44,858 nt of DNA. Origin: JBLINH01 sp047639165. Lineage in GTDB: Bacteria > Patescibacteriota > Minisyncoccia > Phycocordibacterales > JAACPR01. Within the stretch, counting starts at the first letter, position 1. Each line of letters begins with the position of its first letter. The notes beneath the pieces were generated by a model. The model was not told the DNA's origin, ran no database searches, and saw nothing but the letters and a program-made list of their open reading frames with translations. The position numbers and the translations under genes were made by a program. Below are positions 26,826 through 36,538 of the stretch, in pieces. The stretch lies in contig JBLINH010000003.1 in NCBI GenBank assembly GCA_047639165.1, positions 1-44,858 of the forward strand, given 5' to 3'.

Positions 26826-28106
26826 TTACAACTTCCCTTTCAAATATGAAAGTATTTCTTCAACCTTAACCTTCTCCTGCTTTCCAGTATCTCTGTCTCT
26901 CACAGTAACCTCTCCCTCCTCTAGAGTTTCAAAATCAACAGTTACACAAAGTGGTGTTCCTATCTCATCTTGTCTTCTGTATCTCTTTCCAACATTCCCA
27001 TTGTCATCAAACATAACTTGTGGAATCTCTTTTCGAATAGAATCAAATATTTCTCTAGCTTTTGAAACCAACTCTGGTTTGTTTTTAAGTAGAGGAAAGA
27101 CTGCAACTTTCACTGGTGCAACTTCTGGTTTCAATTTCAAGAAAACTCTCTTCTCTCCATTCATCTCATCTTCTGTGTATGCAGAAACCAAGACTGCAAG
27201 AACTGACCTATCAACTCCGAGTGATGGCTCAATCACATGAGGTACTATCTTTTCTCCTGTATCTGGCATTACGTAGTTTAGATTATGATTGGTTAGATCA
27301 TAGTTAGTTCTATATGCTAAACCATATAATTCCTTCTTTCCAAATGGAAATTCAAACTCAAAATCAATAGTTTTCTCTGAGTAGTGCGCTCTATCATCTC
27401 CTTCTACATCAAGTTCACTAACCGAATCTTTCTCAAGACCGATTCTCTCAACATACTCCCACATTACTTTCTTCCACTCCTCGAAGTGCTTCTCCCAATC
27501 ATTTTCATTTACAAAATATTCTACTTCCATTTGTTCAAACTCTCGTACTCTAAAGATAAAATCTCTTGGTGCAATTTCATTTCTGAACGCTTTACCGATT
27601 TGTCCTATTCCAAAAGGAAGTTTTGGATGGAATGAATCAATAATGTTTTTAAAGTTTACAAAAATACCTTGTGCAGTTTCAGGTCTAAGATACGATACAT
27701 CCTTACCAGATACACCAACCTTTGTTTCAAACATCATATTAAATTGTTTTGCCTCACCAAGATCTCCTTTACATTCTGGACAACTATCTCCTTCTATATG
27801 ATCTGCTCTAAATCTTTTTTTACATTTAGTACACTCAACCATTGGATCAGAGAACCCATCGACATGTCCACTAGCTTCCCAAACTTTTGAACTCATAAGG
27901 ATAGAAGCATCTAGTCCGTAAACATCTTCACGACTATCAACAAACATACTCCACCAAATGTTTTTAATATTGTTCTTCAAAGAAACTCCTAGAGGTCCGT
28001 AGTCATATGTACCAGCGAGACCACCGTACACCTCAGAACCCTGGTATATAAAACCACGCCTTTTGGCTAAAGAAACTATGTCTTCCATGTTTACGTCTTT
28101 TTTCAT
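26826..28106 (-). CDS. glyS: Glycine-tRNA ligase, alpha2 type
   Basis: This 426-aa class II synthetase charges tRNA-Gly in the single-chain dimeric form (not the alpha/beta bacterial form). The N-terminus has DIVSLAKRRGFIYQGSEVYGGLAGTYDYGPLG, typical of this type. A zinc-ribbon-like insert is seen (CTKCKKRFRADHIEGDSCPECKG). Motif 2 is FRNEIAPRDFIFRVREFEQMEVEYF and motif 3 is VIEPSLGVDRSVLAVL. The C-terminal anticodon-binding domain runs from about residue 328 (KVAVFPLLKN) to the end. The start at 28106 (MKKDVNMEDIV) fits. Confidence 0.96.
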   Translation of the reverse strand: MKKDVNMEDIVSLAKRRGFIYQGSEVYGGLAGTYDYGPLGVSLKNNIKNIWWSMFVDSREDVYGLDASILMSSKVWEASGHVDGFSDPMVECTKCKKRFRADHIEGDSCPECKGDLGEAKQFNMMFETKVGVSGKDVSYLRPETAQGIFVNFKNIIDSFHPKLPFGIGQIGKAFRNEIAPRDFIFRVREFEQMEVEYFVNENDWEKHFEEWKKVMWEYVERIGLEKDSVSELDVEGDDRAHYSEKTIDFEFEFPFGKKELYGLAYRTNYDLTNHNLNYVMPDTGEKIVPHVIEPSLGVDRSVLAVLVSAYTEDEMNGEKRVFLKLKPEVAPVKVAVFPLLKNKPELVSKAREIFDSIRKEIPQVMFDDNGNVGKRYRRQDEIGTPLCVTVDFETLEEGEVTVRDRDTGKQEKVKVEEILSYLKGKL

Positions 28107-28129
28107 ATCGATATATTACCTTAATTAAT

Positions 28130-30040
28130 CTATTCTACAACTTCACCATTGGCGACACTATCCGTAATAGTAGTTGGAGAAACCATATTTTTAGAAATTG
28201 TTGATTTTGTATATGTGTCTTGAGCCTTGAATACAGTATTCTTTATCAAAGGTAAATAAGTACCTATCTGAGTAGTACTTGGAATTAAAGACACTTTGAA
28301 AGATGCTGTCCTTTTAGGCAGTGTATACCCAGATCCAGCAGAAACATTTCCGACTTCCCAAACTATAGATTTTGACACACTGTCGTAACTAAAATCTTCT
28401 CCACTCGGAGAAACTACACCGGCCCAATCAACATACTCTGGCAGTACAGCTATTATTCTCGCGTTTGATAAATCACTAGATGTATTAGATATATCCCACT
28501 GAATTGTATATGTAGTTTTTTGATCTACCTTAGGTGGTATTGGACCTGAGTTTGCTATCGATCCTACTCCGTAGAAAGACGCTGCTGATGTATCTACTTT
28601 TGAATTAAACTTTATGTTTTTAAATACAGTAGAAACAATTTCCTCTTCAACATTATTTTCATTAACTCTTCTACCTTTTACTGTTGCTTCAAAGTTAATT
28701 TCTGGATTACCAACACCAAATAAGCTCTTTGAAGAAAAATCAAAGGACACAGTTCCTTCTTTTCTTGGAAGAATCTCTTTAAACCTATCATCTGTATTTG
28801 GTGTCCAAACTATTGTGTCGTCTATTGATCTATATAGTCCTGTTCTTGAGCTTATTTTTTTTTCGTCTACAGCACTTCCTGATATCTTAACTTCTATAGT
28901 AGCGTTATATATTGGGTCATCTAAATTGTTATTATACTGAACACTAGCTGAAATAGTCTGCCCTAAATCTTTAACAATTTCATCTGAAGTGTTGCCATCA
29001 AAAGCTATATCTAAACCAAAGAATGATTTTTTTATCGTTACAGATCTAAGTAAACTAGTAAACACAACTTCCATTTCACTTCTATTTATTGCATCAGCTA
29101 ATCCAGTTTCGAATTTAAATATTCTTTCCTCATTGTTTTGTCCCTCTAGTCTTCCTTTTATTTCAAAAGTTTTAGTGTCATTAGGATCCAAACTTTTAAT
29201 TAACCATGTGCCGTCATCAATAGGTTCTAGGTCTGAATCTAGAAACGTAAACCCAAATGGATAATCAACTGTAACTAAAACATTTTCTAATCTTGTATTT
29301 GAATTAGAATTAACTTCCACATCAAACTTAATGTCCTGACTAGAACTAATTTCTTTTATATTATTCACTCCGATTCTTATTGGTGATGACTGTAATACAA
29401 TATTGTATATCTTTTTCTTTTCAAAAACTGCTGTTGAATCAGCTAATCTATACTCTACTCTTACTTCAATTTCTTTATTCTCGTATTCCTCACCAAACAA
29501 AACTGATCTCTTTGTTTTCTTTACAATTGAATTAGGTGAAATATTTCCGAGTGTTTCCCTGTCTCGTGTAAGACTATCCTTGATAGAGTCTGGGTTTTTT
29601 GTGTTGGATGGGTACTCAATTATCAAATCAACTACTTCAAGTCCTACTTGATTATTGTTCTGAACAATAATATCAAGAGACAGTTCCTCACCACCACCAA
29701 TTTGAACTGGACCAATGATTGTTATATCTACATCGCTCCCCGATACTGTTTGAATCCCTTGGGAAAATACAAAAAGTCCGTAACCTACAGACACAGCAAA
29801 GAAAACGAAGGCTAAAATGAAAATAACTTTAAAAGCATTAAATTTACTTTTACCTGAAAAATCTCTCTCAAGTTCTTCATCAATACCTTTCTCCCCTCCC
29901 CAGTCAGTATTTAAATTACTTTCTTCTCTATTTAGTATTCTTCGCTTACGTACGTCAAAAGTTTCTCCGGGTGTATAGAGTCTTTCTTGTAACTTTTCTA
30001 ATTTTGACGAATCGTCGTTTTTAAACTCGTCCATTCTCAA
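28130..30040 (-). CDS. Large membrane-anchored beta-repeat protein (DUF11-like)
   Basis: This 636-aa protein has an unusually long charged cytoplasmic head (residues 1-69), one transmembrane helix (about 70-92, FKVIFILAFVFFAVSVGYGLFVF) and about 540 extracellular residues of beta-sandwich character. Segments such as VQIGGGEELSLDIIVQNNNQVGLEVVDLIIEYPS and NSNSNTRLENVLVTVDYPFGF recur with the rhythm of DUF11/CARDB-like domains, five or so copies. It has no C-terminal anchor. Proteins with this layout recur in Parcubacteria. It may be a surface scaffold. The start could equally be 30034. It begins 12 nt after recO on the same strand. Confidence 0.8.
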   Translation of the reverse strand: MRMDEFKNDDSSKLEKLQERLYTPGETFDVRKRRILNREESNLNTDWGGEKGIDEELERDFSGKSKFNAFKVIFILAFVFFAVSVGYGLFVFSQGIQTVSGSDVDITIIGPVQIGGGEELSLDIIVQNNNQVGLEVVDLIIEYPSNTKNPDSIKDSLTRDRETLGNISPNSIVKKTKRSVLFGEEYENKEIEVRVEYRLADSTAVFEKKKIYNIVLQSSPIRIGVNNIKEISSSQDIKFDVEVNSNSNTRLENVLVTVDYPFGFTFLDSDLEPIDDGTWLIKSLDPNDTKTFEIKGRLEGQNNEERIFKFETGLADAINRSEMEVVFTSLLRSVTIKKSFFGLDIAFDGNTSDEIVKDLGQTISASVQYNNNLDDPIYNATIEVKISGSAVDEKKISSRTGLYRSIDDTIVWTPNTDDRFKEILPRKEGTVSFDFSSKSLFGVGNPEINFEATVKGRRVNENNVEEEIVSTVFKNIKFNSKVDTSAASFYGVGSIANSGPIPPKVDQKTTYTIQWDISNTSSDLSNARIIAVLPEYVDWAGVVSPSGEDFSYDSVSKSIVWEVGNVSAGSGYTLPKRTASFKVSLIPSTTQIGTYLPLIKNTVFKAQDTYTKSTISKNMVSPTTITDSVANGEVVE

Positions 30041-30052
30041 TATTATACCATG

Positions 30053-30637
30053 TTAAAGCTGGCTTTCTTTTATTGCCCTGTTGATTTCGTTGATTGCAAA
30101 CTTAGATTTTTGATTCATCTTGTCTAAGAGATCGTTATCCCATCTAAAGTGATCATCTAGAAACTCTCTGAGCTCTGCTCTACTACTTATATATCCAAGA
30201 TTATCTAAAATACGAAGTGCTAACATATATTCAATATCTAAGATGTTTTCATCTTTTATCTCCCCTTCCAAAAACTTTTTTGAAGAAGTTAGTATTTCAT
30301 ATAAACCTTCATTCTTTTCTTCACCCTGAAGCAATCTCTCAAGAAGTGCTGATACACGAGCAACAACCATAAAATTCTTGTAACTTAAACCACTCTTCAT
30401 ATTTTCTTCAGGAGAAGCATTAACAATCATCCATCCTCCTTTTCCTTTAACTAAAGAAACTTTGGAAAAACAATATGGTTGAAGAGAAAATCTAAGTTTA
30501 GATTTTAGATATCTAACTCCTTTAGCTTTAGCTTTAATCAATCCAAACTCTTTACTAAAGAGGATGATAAGATAGTCCGCTTCGTTGGAAGGGATATTGT
30601 TCATGACGAAAGCGTCAGTGTTATATATATTGTGCAT
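30053..30637 (-). CDS. recO: DNA repair protein RecO
   Basis: This 194-aa protein is shorter than E. coli RecO (242 aa). The N-terminal OB-fold segment (TDAFVMNNIPSNEADYLIILFSKEFGLIKAKAKGVRYLKSKLRFSLQPYCFSKVSLVKGKGG) is a good family match. The helical second part (YKNFMVVARVSALLERLLQGEEKNEGLYEILTSS) also fits. No zinc-finger cysteines are seen. RecO loads RecA onto SSB-coated DNA with RecR; the ssb here retains the acidic tip. ileS ends one base before its start, so it is in the same transcript. Confidence 0.88.
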   Translation of the reverse strand: MHNIYNTDAFVMNNIPSNEADYLIILFSKEFGLIKAKAKGVRYLKSKLRFSLQPYCFSKVSLVKGKGGWMIVNASPEENMKSGLSYKNFMVVARVSALLERLLQGEEKNEGLYEILTSSKKFLEGEIKDENILDIEYMLALRILDNLGYISSRAELREFLDDHFRWDNDLLDKMNQKSKFAINEINRAIKESQL

Positions 30638-30638
30638 G

Positions 30639-33600
30639 TTATTCTTCTATCTTAATACCAATCTCAGTGTTCAATACTTTAACTTTTTGACCATCATTCT
30701 CTTCATATTTAACATTTAAAACATTAGTTGTTTCCATAATCTCCTTTTTATTCTTCTCGAACATTTCTTTTACATTACCTTGTGCTCCAACAACGATACC
30801 CACTTTATCAGCTGGGTTTAGTTCGGCATTCTTTCTGAGACTTTGTATTAGACGTATAACTTCTCTAACAGCTCCCTCTTCAAGAAGTCTTGGTGAAAGT
30901 TCTGTATCAAGAACAACCTTATCTTCCTGTTCTTCTTTAAAGATGACCTGTTTTACATTTACTTCATCCTTGATGATGTCCAGGAGATCATCACTCATCT
31001 TGTTTCCTTTTACAGTTATCTTCTGAATTGGTTGTCTAACTTTTATACCCACACTTGATCTAGCTTCTAGAGAGATGTTTACAATATCTCGAACCTCCTT
31101 CATTTCTTTTAGGACAGCTTCGTTAATACTTTCAGTTTGTGGCCATTTATCTAAGTGAACGCTTTTATCTAAATACTCGAAGTTCAGATTATTAACAGTC
31201 TGGTATATATTTTCAGAAACGAAAGGCATGAACGGAGCTAGTAGTTTAGAAAGTTCTCCCAAAACAAATTTGGTAGTTGAAAGTGCTAACTCTCTTTCAA
31301 AAGATTCACCCTTAAAAGTATCTCTTGATCTTCTTATGTACCAAGTTGAAAGATCATCAATAAACAAAACAAATGGTTTTGTTGCCTTATCGATTTCCAA
31401 GTTATCAAGTGCCTTTGTAACTTGGTTTCTTGTTTCTCTAAGTCTTGCGATTATCCACTTATCCAAAACATTATTACTCCTATCATTTCCAATCACAGAA
31501 GTATTTGTGTACATACTATAGAAGGTGTACACATTATCTAATCTGTTGATTATCTTCTTCACTACATCATCAACTCCTTTTTCACTAAATTTAAGTTCTT
31601 CTCCTTTTACTACTTGTGAATTCATTAGGAAAAACCTTAGAGCATCGGCTCCGTACTTGTCCAAAACAATATTAATGTCTGGATAATTTTTTAAACTCTT
31701 ACTCATTTTTCGTCCGTCCTCTGCAAGAACAAGGCCGTTAACAACTACTGACTTAAATGGAGCTTTTCCAAACAAAGCTGTGTTTATAACCATAAGTGTA
31801 TAGAACCAACCTCTTGTTTGATCTACTGCCTCAGATATGAAATCAGCTGGGAATCCTTTTGATTTCTTAAACCAGCCGCCAATGTCAAAAGTTTTATTGT
31901 TCTTTGGATATCCATTACTTGCGAAAGGAACAGATCCTGAATCCACCCAAGTATCTAATACGTCTTCTATCCTTTTGTACGTTTTACCATCTTCTTTGAA
32001 GGTGATGTTATCAATATACGGTCGATGAAAATCTAATTCGAAATCTCTGTTATGTGGAATCTTTGCAAAGTCATATGTTTTAAAGTGTCCTGTTGCAACA
32101 AAGTCATCATTCCCTTCTTTTATCTCCACTGCTTCATTAACATTAAGACCGTCCTTGATAGCTTCAAGCATCCAAACGACATATTCATGAGTTACTATCA
32201 GTATTGTTTTGTTTTCGTATGCTGAATCTATGTCATATATGAAATCCCCGACTCTCTTTCGTACGTCGCTTAGATTTTCACCTCCTGGAGGAGTTTTGAA
32301 AAACTTTTCTTTTTGATTAGAAAAATACTTTCTATATTCATGAATTGTTTTACCGTTAAAACTATCCCCAACTTGTGTTTCTTGTATTCTCTTATCAACC
32401 ACGATATTGTCATGGGATATTCCTAACTCATCTGCAACAAGCTTTGCCGTTGCATGAGTACGAAGTAGTGGTGATGTAATTATGACATCAGGCTTGTTTG
32501 ATCTTAATCCAGATGCACAAGCTGTTGCTTCTTTCGCTCCCTGCTCTGTCAGATTACTGACAATAGAGTTATCAGAACTAACAGTTTCTTTTACATTACT
32601 TTCCGCTTGACCGTGACGCATTACAAAGTATTTGTTTGTACTTCTTGTTTTCTCTTTTATGCTTTCAAGTGAACTCAGGACTTTTACATCACCTTCTTCT
32701 GATTTCCATATTGGAATTGGAGTTCCCCAATATCTTGATCTCGAGATAGACCAGTCTTTAGCTTCTTTAAGCCAATTACCAAATCTAGACTTTCCAACGT
32801 TTTCTGGAACCCACTTAATCTTGTTGTTAGCAGCGACCAATTTATCCTTTAGATCAGTAACTTTAATGAACCACGAACTCATTGCATAGTTAATTAGTGG
32901 AGCATCTGTTCTCCAGCAGTGTGGGTATGAATGAACAATCTTTTTCTTTGAGAAAAGGCTTCCTTTATGAGCAAGATGCTTAATGATCTCAATATCAGTT
33001 TTTTGGTGGTCATCTTTTGGTTTTACCTCCATACCAGCAAAATCTGTAACTTCATCTTTAAATCTTCCATTCATATGAACGTGTGAGATGATTGGTATGT
33101 TGTTTTCTTGTCCAAGACCAAGGTCTTCATCACCAAATGCAGGTGCTATATGAACTACTCCTGTTCCTTCACCAACTTCCACAAAAGAAGCAGCGTAAAT
33201 TTTCCATCCATTCTCTTTATTCTCCAAATCTTCTTGTTCACTGTAATATTTAAATACTGGTCGGTATTCTTTTCCAACAAGTTCACTCCCTTTGAAAGTT
33301 TCTAGTATTTCTACTTCTTCTTCAAAAACTTTACCTACTAATTCTTTAGCGACAATATATTTTCCACCAGGAGCTTTAACTTTTGCATATTCAACATCCT
33401 CGTTAACAGCAAGGGCTGCATTACCAGGGAGTGTCCAAGGTGTTGTTGTCCAAGCAAGAACAAAAGTATTTTGTTCTTCTAATAACTCAAACTTAGCTGT
33501 TACAGAAATATCTGTAATGTCTTTGTACCCGAGGTTCACTTCAAAGTTTGAAAGTGCTGTCTCAAGTAGTGGTGACACATGCATTGATTTAAATCCTTCG

Positions 33601-34112
33601 TAGACCAATCCTTTGTTATATAGCTCTCCGAACATCCACCATACAGATTCTGTGAATTTTGGATCCATAGTTGTATAACTATTCTCCATATCAACCCATC
33701 TACCAGTTCTTGGTATGATATCTTTCCACTCTTTGTCATATTTAAAGACACTTGCCTTAGCCTCGGCATTAAATTTTTCTACTCCAAACTCTTCAATATC
33801 TTCTTTAGTCTTTAGATTATTTTCTTCTTGAATTAGTTTTTCAATTGGAAGACCGTGACAGTCCCATCCCCACTTCCTCACCACTCTCTTTCCATTCATT
33901 GTTTGGTATCTAGGAATGATATCTTTTATAGTTCCAGGAACTAAGTGACCATAGTGTGGAAGTCCCGTAGCAAAAGGAGGACCATCGTAGAAAACATACT
34001 CACCATTTGGTGCGTCTCTATCTACTGATTTCTTAAAGAAGTCTCCTTCTTTCCAGAATTTAAGTATTTTCTCTTCTCTTTTAGCTATTTCTGTTTTATT
34101 AGAATCCTCCAT
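30639..34112 (-). CDS. ileS: Isoleucine-tRNA ligase with an inserted histidine-phosphatase domain
   Basis: This 1157-aa class I synthetase charges tRNA-Ile; the family usually has about 900-1050 aa. The HIGH-type motif is PPFATGLPHYGH (residues 45-56), KMSKS is at 802-806, and the CP1 editing domain has WTTTPWTLPGN (221-231) and VGEGTGVVHIAPAFGDED (313-330). Between the SRSRYWGTPIPIW strand (458-469) and the DFHRPYID strand (694-701), normally about 25 residues apart, sits a roughly 200-residue histidine phosphatase. The usual second zinc cluster is not evident at the C-terminus. The reading frame is intact throughout, so this is a fused enzyme, not a pseudogene. Neighbours are recO (1 nt downstream) and argS (upstream). 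Confidence 0.96.
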   Translation of the reverse strand: MEDSNKTEIAKREEKILKFWKEGDFFKKSVDRDAPNGEYVFYDGPPFATGLPHYGHLVPGTIKDIIPRYQTMNGKRVVRKWGWDCHGLPIEKLIQEENNLKTKEDIEEFGVEKFNAEAKASVFKYDKEWKDIIPRTGRWVDMENSYTTMDPKFTESVWWMFGELYNKGLVYEGFKSMHVSPLLETALSNFEVNLGYKDITDISVTAKFELLEEQNTFVLAWTTTPWTLPGNAALAVNEDVEYAKVKAPGGKYIVAKELVGKVFEEEVEILETFKGSELVGKEYRPVFKYYSEQEDLENKENGWKIYAASFVEVGEGTGVVHIAPAFGDEDLGLGQENNIPIISHVHMNGRFKDEVTDFAGMEVKPKDDHQKTDIEIIKHLAHKGSLFSKKKIVHSYPHCWRTDAPLINYAMSSWFIKVTDLKDKLVAANNKIKWVPENVGKSRFGNWLKEAKDWSISRSRYWGTPIPIWKSEEGDVKVLSSLESIKEKTRSTNKYFVMRHGQAESNVKETVSSDNSIVSNLTEQGAKEATACASGLRSNKPDVIITSPLLRTHATAKLVADELGISHDNIVVDKRIQETQVGDSFNGKTIHEYRKYFSNQKEKFFKTPPGGENLSDVRKRVGDFIYDIDSAYENKTILIVTHEYVVWMLEAIKDGLNVNEAVEIKEGNDDFVATGHFKTYDFAKIPHNRDFELDFHRPYIDNITFKEDGKTYKRIEDVLDTWVDSGSVPFASNGYPKNNKTFDIGGWFKKSKGFPADFISEAVDQTRGWFYTLMVINTALFGKAPFKSVVVNGLVLAEDGRKMSKSLKNYPDINIVLDKYGADALRFFLMNSQVVKGEELKFSEKGVDDVVKKIINRLDNVYTFYSMYTNTSVIGNDRSNNVLDKWIIARLRETRNQVTKALDNLEIDKATKPFVLFIDDLSTWYIRRSRDTFKGESFERELALSTTKFVLGELSKLLAPFMPFVSENIYQTVNNLNFEYLDKSVHLDKWPQTESINEAVLKEMKEVRDIVNISLEARSSVGIKVRQPIQKITVKGNKMSDDLLDIIKDEVNVKQVIFKEEQEDKVVLDTELSPRLLEEGAVREVIRLIQSLRKNAELNPADKVGIVVGAQGNVKEMFEKNKKEIMETTNVLNVKYEENDGQKVKVLNTEIGIKIEE
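32043..32645 (-). other. Histidine-phosphatase (phosphoglycerate-mutase-like) domain inside ileS
   Basis: This is residues about 490-690 of the IleRS product. The catalytic histidine is in YFVMRHGQAESN (R499, H500, G501). The second arginine-type motif ITSPLLRTHATA (R551) follows, then a family Glu in RIQETQVGDSFNGK (E578), and the second histidine is in ILIVTHEYVVW (H642). All four active-site positions of the branch-1 superfamily are therefore present, so activity is plausible. Substrates in the family range from phosphoglycerate to phosphoproteins and nucleotides; which applies here is unknown. Confidence 0.93.
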
Positions 34113-34153
34113 ATGTTTGTATACAATACGCTTATATTACCATTTTTCAAGTT

Positions 34154-35848
34154 CTACATCCTTTCCACCACTTTTATACCCAAAACGTCTAGTGACTTCT
34201 TGATTACATTCATTGTGGCCTCAGTTAAAGCTACTTTGTATGGAGAATTTGGATCTTTAGTATCTACAATCTGTGATTGAGCATAGAAAGAGTTGTACGC
34301 TCCTGCCACTTCAGTGGCGAAAGAGACGACTGCTTGTGGTGCATAGTTTGAGTATGCATATTTGATAACTTCAGGAAGTCTGTACAAAAGCTTTTCAAGT
34401 TCGCTAACATCCCAATCATCACTTGCCTCGCCTACTTTCACCCCTTCGGCTTTAGCTTTCTCTAGAATAGATCTAGCTCTTGTATATGTGTATTGAAGAT
34501 ACGGTCCTGAATCCCCTTCGAAAGAAACTGACTTTTCAAAATCAAAGATTATATCTTTTCCAATTGATTGTTTAAGGATTGAATACTTTATCGCACCAAC
34601 CGCAACCGCTTCTTTCACTTCTTCTTTGTTTTCAATATCTCTATCTTTGATTCTTTCTTCAACAAGTTCAGCTATGTCATCTATGATTCCTTCTCCGGTA
34701 ACGACATTACCTTTTCTTGAGCTCATCTTTCCTGATGAAAGTTTCATCATTCCGTGTGACATGTGTTTTGTCTTTGAAGCCAATTCTGGAAAAACATCAT
34801 TCATTGCAGAAAGGATAACTTTGAAGTAACTATCTTGTTCATTACCTGTAATGACAACAGAAGAGTCATAGTTGAATCTCTCTTTTTTAGCTTGAGCTAA
34901 ACCAAGTTCTTTAGCTTCATATGTAGGAAGACCTTGGGAGTTTATAAATACTCTTTTATGTAGTCCTTTTTTCTCACCGTCGTAAATTATAGCACCCTCA
35001 CTTTCTTCAAAGATTCCATTTGATATATTATCTTCCACAGTCTCCTTCCCTCTTTCTGCCTCCTCACTTTCAAAGAAGTAGTAATCAAAGTCGGTTCCAA
35101 GTCTTTCATATATTGTTTCAAAATAGTCCAGACTCCACTTTCTTCCAAGAGAGTATAGTTCATTTAAATCATCATCTGATTTTGCAAAGAGTTTTTTGTT
35201 CACCTCAAGTATCTCAGCTTTTACACCTTCATCCTCTTCAAACTTTTGTGATCCAAGTGTATACGCCTTACCCAAGAAATTAACTTTATCTTGTATTGTT
35301 TTGTCTTCATCAGGAAGATCACCTTGCTTCATACCCCATACAGCAATAGCTACATTTCTTCCCATGTCTCCCTGCCAGTTAGCTCTCTTAACATATGCTC
35401 CATTAGCTTCAGCCAACCTAGCGATGCTCTCCCCTACTGTATTACTCATTAAGTGACCAATATGAAATTCTTTAAAAGGATTTGGATCGGTAAATTCAAC
35501 AATGATCTTTTTGTTTTTCAAAGAATCATTCTCTCCAAAGTTATTATCCTTCAATATATCCTTAGTTTTTGAAAGAAAATATTCTTTTGATAGGTAGAAA
35601 TTAATAAATCCAGGTCCCGCTATCTCAATCCTATCAATCTCCTTTGGAGTATGTTTTCTAATATTCTCTACAATTTCTGTAGCTACTTCTTTAGGATTTT
35701 TCCCTGCGGCTTTAGATACTATTAAAGAAACATTTGTGGAGTAATCTCCATTTGATGTGTCAGTTGGGTGTTCAATTTGAAAATCAGCTTGTCCTAAAGA
35801 CAAGTCATTTAATGCTTTGTTTACCGTCTCTTTAATTGTTTCCTTCAT
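34154..35848 (-). CDS. argS: Arginine-tRNA ligase
   Basis: I start at 35848 (MKETIKETVNKAL...), giving 564 aa; the earlier in-frame ATG at 35905 is in a terminator hairpin. This class I enzyme charges tRNA-Arg. The N-terminal Add1 domain (about 1-110) contains HPTDTSNGDYSTNVSLIVSKAAG. HIGH is intact (DPNPFKEFHIGHLMSN), and the KMSKS-like motif is KMSSRKGNVV. The DALR anticodon domain ends the protein (SYLQYTYTRARSILEKAK, then KYAYSNYAPQAVVSFATEVAGAYNSFYAQSQI). It lies 42 nt upstream of ileS on the same strand. Confidence 0.96.
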   Translation of the reverse strand: MKETIKETVNKALNDLSLGQADFQIEHPTDTSNGDYSTNVSLIVSKAAGKNPKEVATEIVENIRKHTPKEIDRIEIAGPGFINFYLSKEYFLSKTKDILKDNNFGENDSLKNKKIIVEFTDPNPFKEFHIGHLMSNTVGESIARLAEANGAYVKRANWQGDMGRNVAIAVWGMKQGDLPDEDKTIQDKVNFLGKAYTLGSQKFEEDEGVKAEILEVNKKLFAKSDDDLNELYSLGRKWSLDYFETIYERLGTDFDYYFFESEEAERGKETVEDNISNGIFEESEGAIIYDGEKKGLHKRVFINSQGLPTYEAKELGLAQAKKERFNYDSSVVITGNEQDSYFKVILSAMNDVFPELASKTKHMSHGMMKLSSGKMSSRKGNVVTGEGIIDDIAELVEERIKDRDIENKEEVKEAVAVGAIKYSILKQSIGKDIIFDFEKSVSFEGDSGPYLQYTYTRARSILEKAKAEGVKVGEASDDWDVSELEKLLYRLPEVIKYAYSNYAPQAVVSFATEVAGAYNSFYAQSQIVDTKDPNSPYKVALTEATMNVIKKSLDVLGIKVVERM

Positions 35849-35876
35849 TGGTATAAAAATATCATTTAAAAAGGAA

Positions 35877-35905
35877 ATTGCCCAGCCGTAATTACGACTG
35901 GGCAA
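35877..35905 (-). terminator. Intrinsic terminator after tmk
   Basis: ATTGCCCAG(T/C)CGTAATTACG(G/A)CTGGGCAAT folds into a strong hairpin followed on the minus strand by TTCCTTTTT. It separates the thymidylate block from argS. Confidence 0.8.
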
Positions 35906-35922
35906 TATATAATTCTTTTGTT

Positions 35923-36495
35923 CTAGAGCTTTTTTTTCACATGACTCCAGATTTCTTCGTGAATTTCATCAATAGATTTTCTATTGTTAATATGGATCCA
36001 GTTTCCGGACAAGATGGGTTGCCGAAAAGCTTTAGAAACTTTATCATATAACGAATCATCGATCTTATTCTTGTGATCTTTTTCTATACTCCCAGTGTAT
36101 TGAGTACCGTAGAGAAGGAAGGTTATGTCGGGTTTTAACAGATTTGTATTAATCCTCCAAAGAAGCTTAATATCAACTCCTCCACTAATTCCCCAAGCAT
36201 AACTTGTTCCAATGTAGTCTTCGGTAACGACAGGTCCTACCTCTATCATAGACTTAAGTTCACTACTATTCTCTGTCCTCCTTAAAGCATAGAGAAACTG
36301 TGTCTCACGAGGAGAAAGATCTTCTGGATGATCTTTTAAAGTGGCACTTAATGAGGTAATTGAGTTAACTGGGTCTACATATTTAGAGACTGGACCAGGT
36401 ATTTCTTCTCTTATTCTCTCAAAGAGTTTTTCAAGTTGAGTCGACTTACCGGTATTATTCATACCGCAGATAACAATAAATGGATTTTTATTCAT
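35923..36495 (-). CDS. tmk: dTMP kinase-like P-loop kinase
   Basis: This 190-aa P-loop kinase should convert dTMP to dTDP. The P-loop is GMNNTGKST (residues 11-19). A DRY-like segment has become VTEDYIGTSYAWG, which contains the conserved Tyr/Asp for base binding. The catalytic arginine pair of the lid is not obvious in this divergent sequence, so the substrate is inferred mainly from context. It follows dut in a minus-strand cluster (glyA-dut-tmk) devoted to thymidylate. A deoxynucleoside-kinase-like activity is an alternative. Confidence 0.8.
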   Translation of the reverse strand: MNKNPFIVICGMNNTGKSTQLEKLFERIREEIPGPVSKYVDPVNSITSLSATLKDHPEDLSPRETQFLYALRRTENSSELKSMIEVGPVVTEDYIGTSYAWGISGGVDIKLLWRINTNLLKPDITFLLYGTQYTGSIEKDHKNKIDDSLYDKVSKAFRQPILSGNWIHINNRKSIDEIHEEIWSHVKKKL

Positions 36496-36538
36496 TTGTA
36501 CTTTCTTGTTGAATTCAAAAGAAGATTACCACAACAAA

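Noticed and set aside
26826..26828. TAA of glyS read as a sense codon (recoded genome)
   Set aside because: TAA and TAG end all other genes here normally, and known CPR recoding involves UGA.
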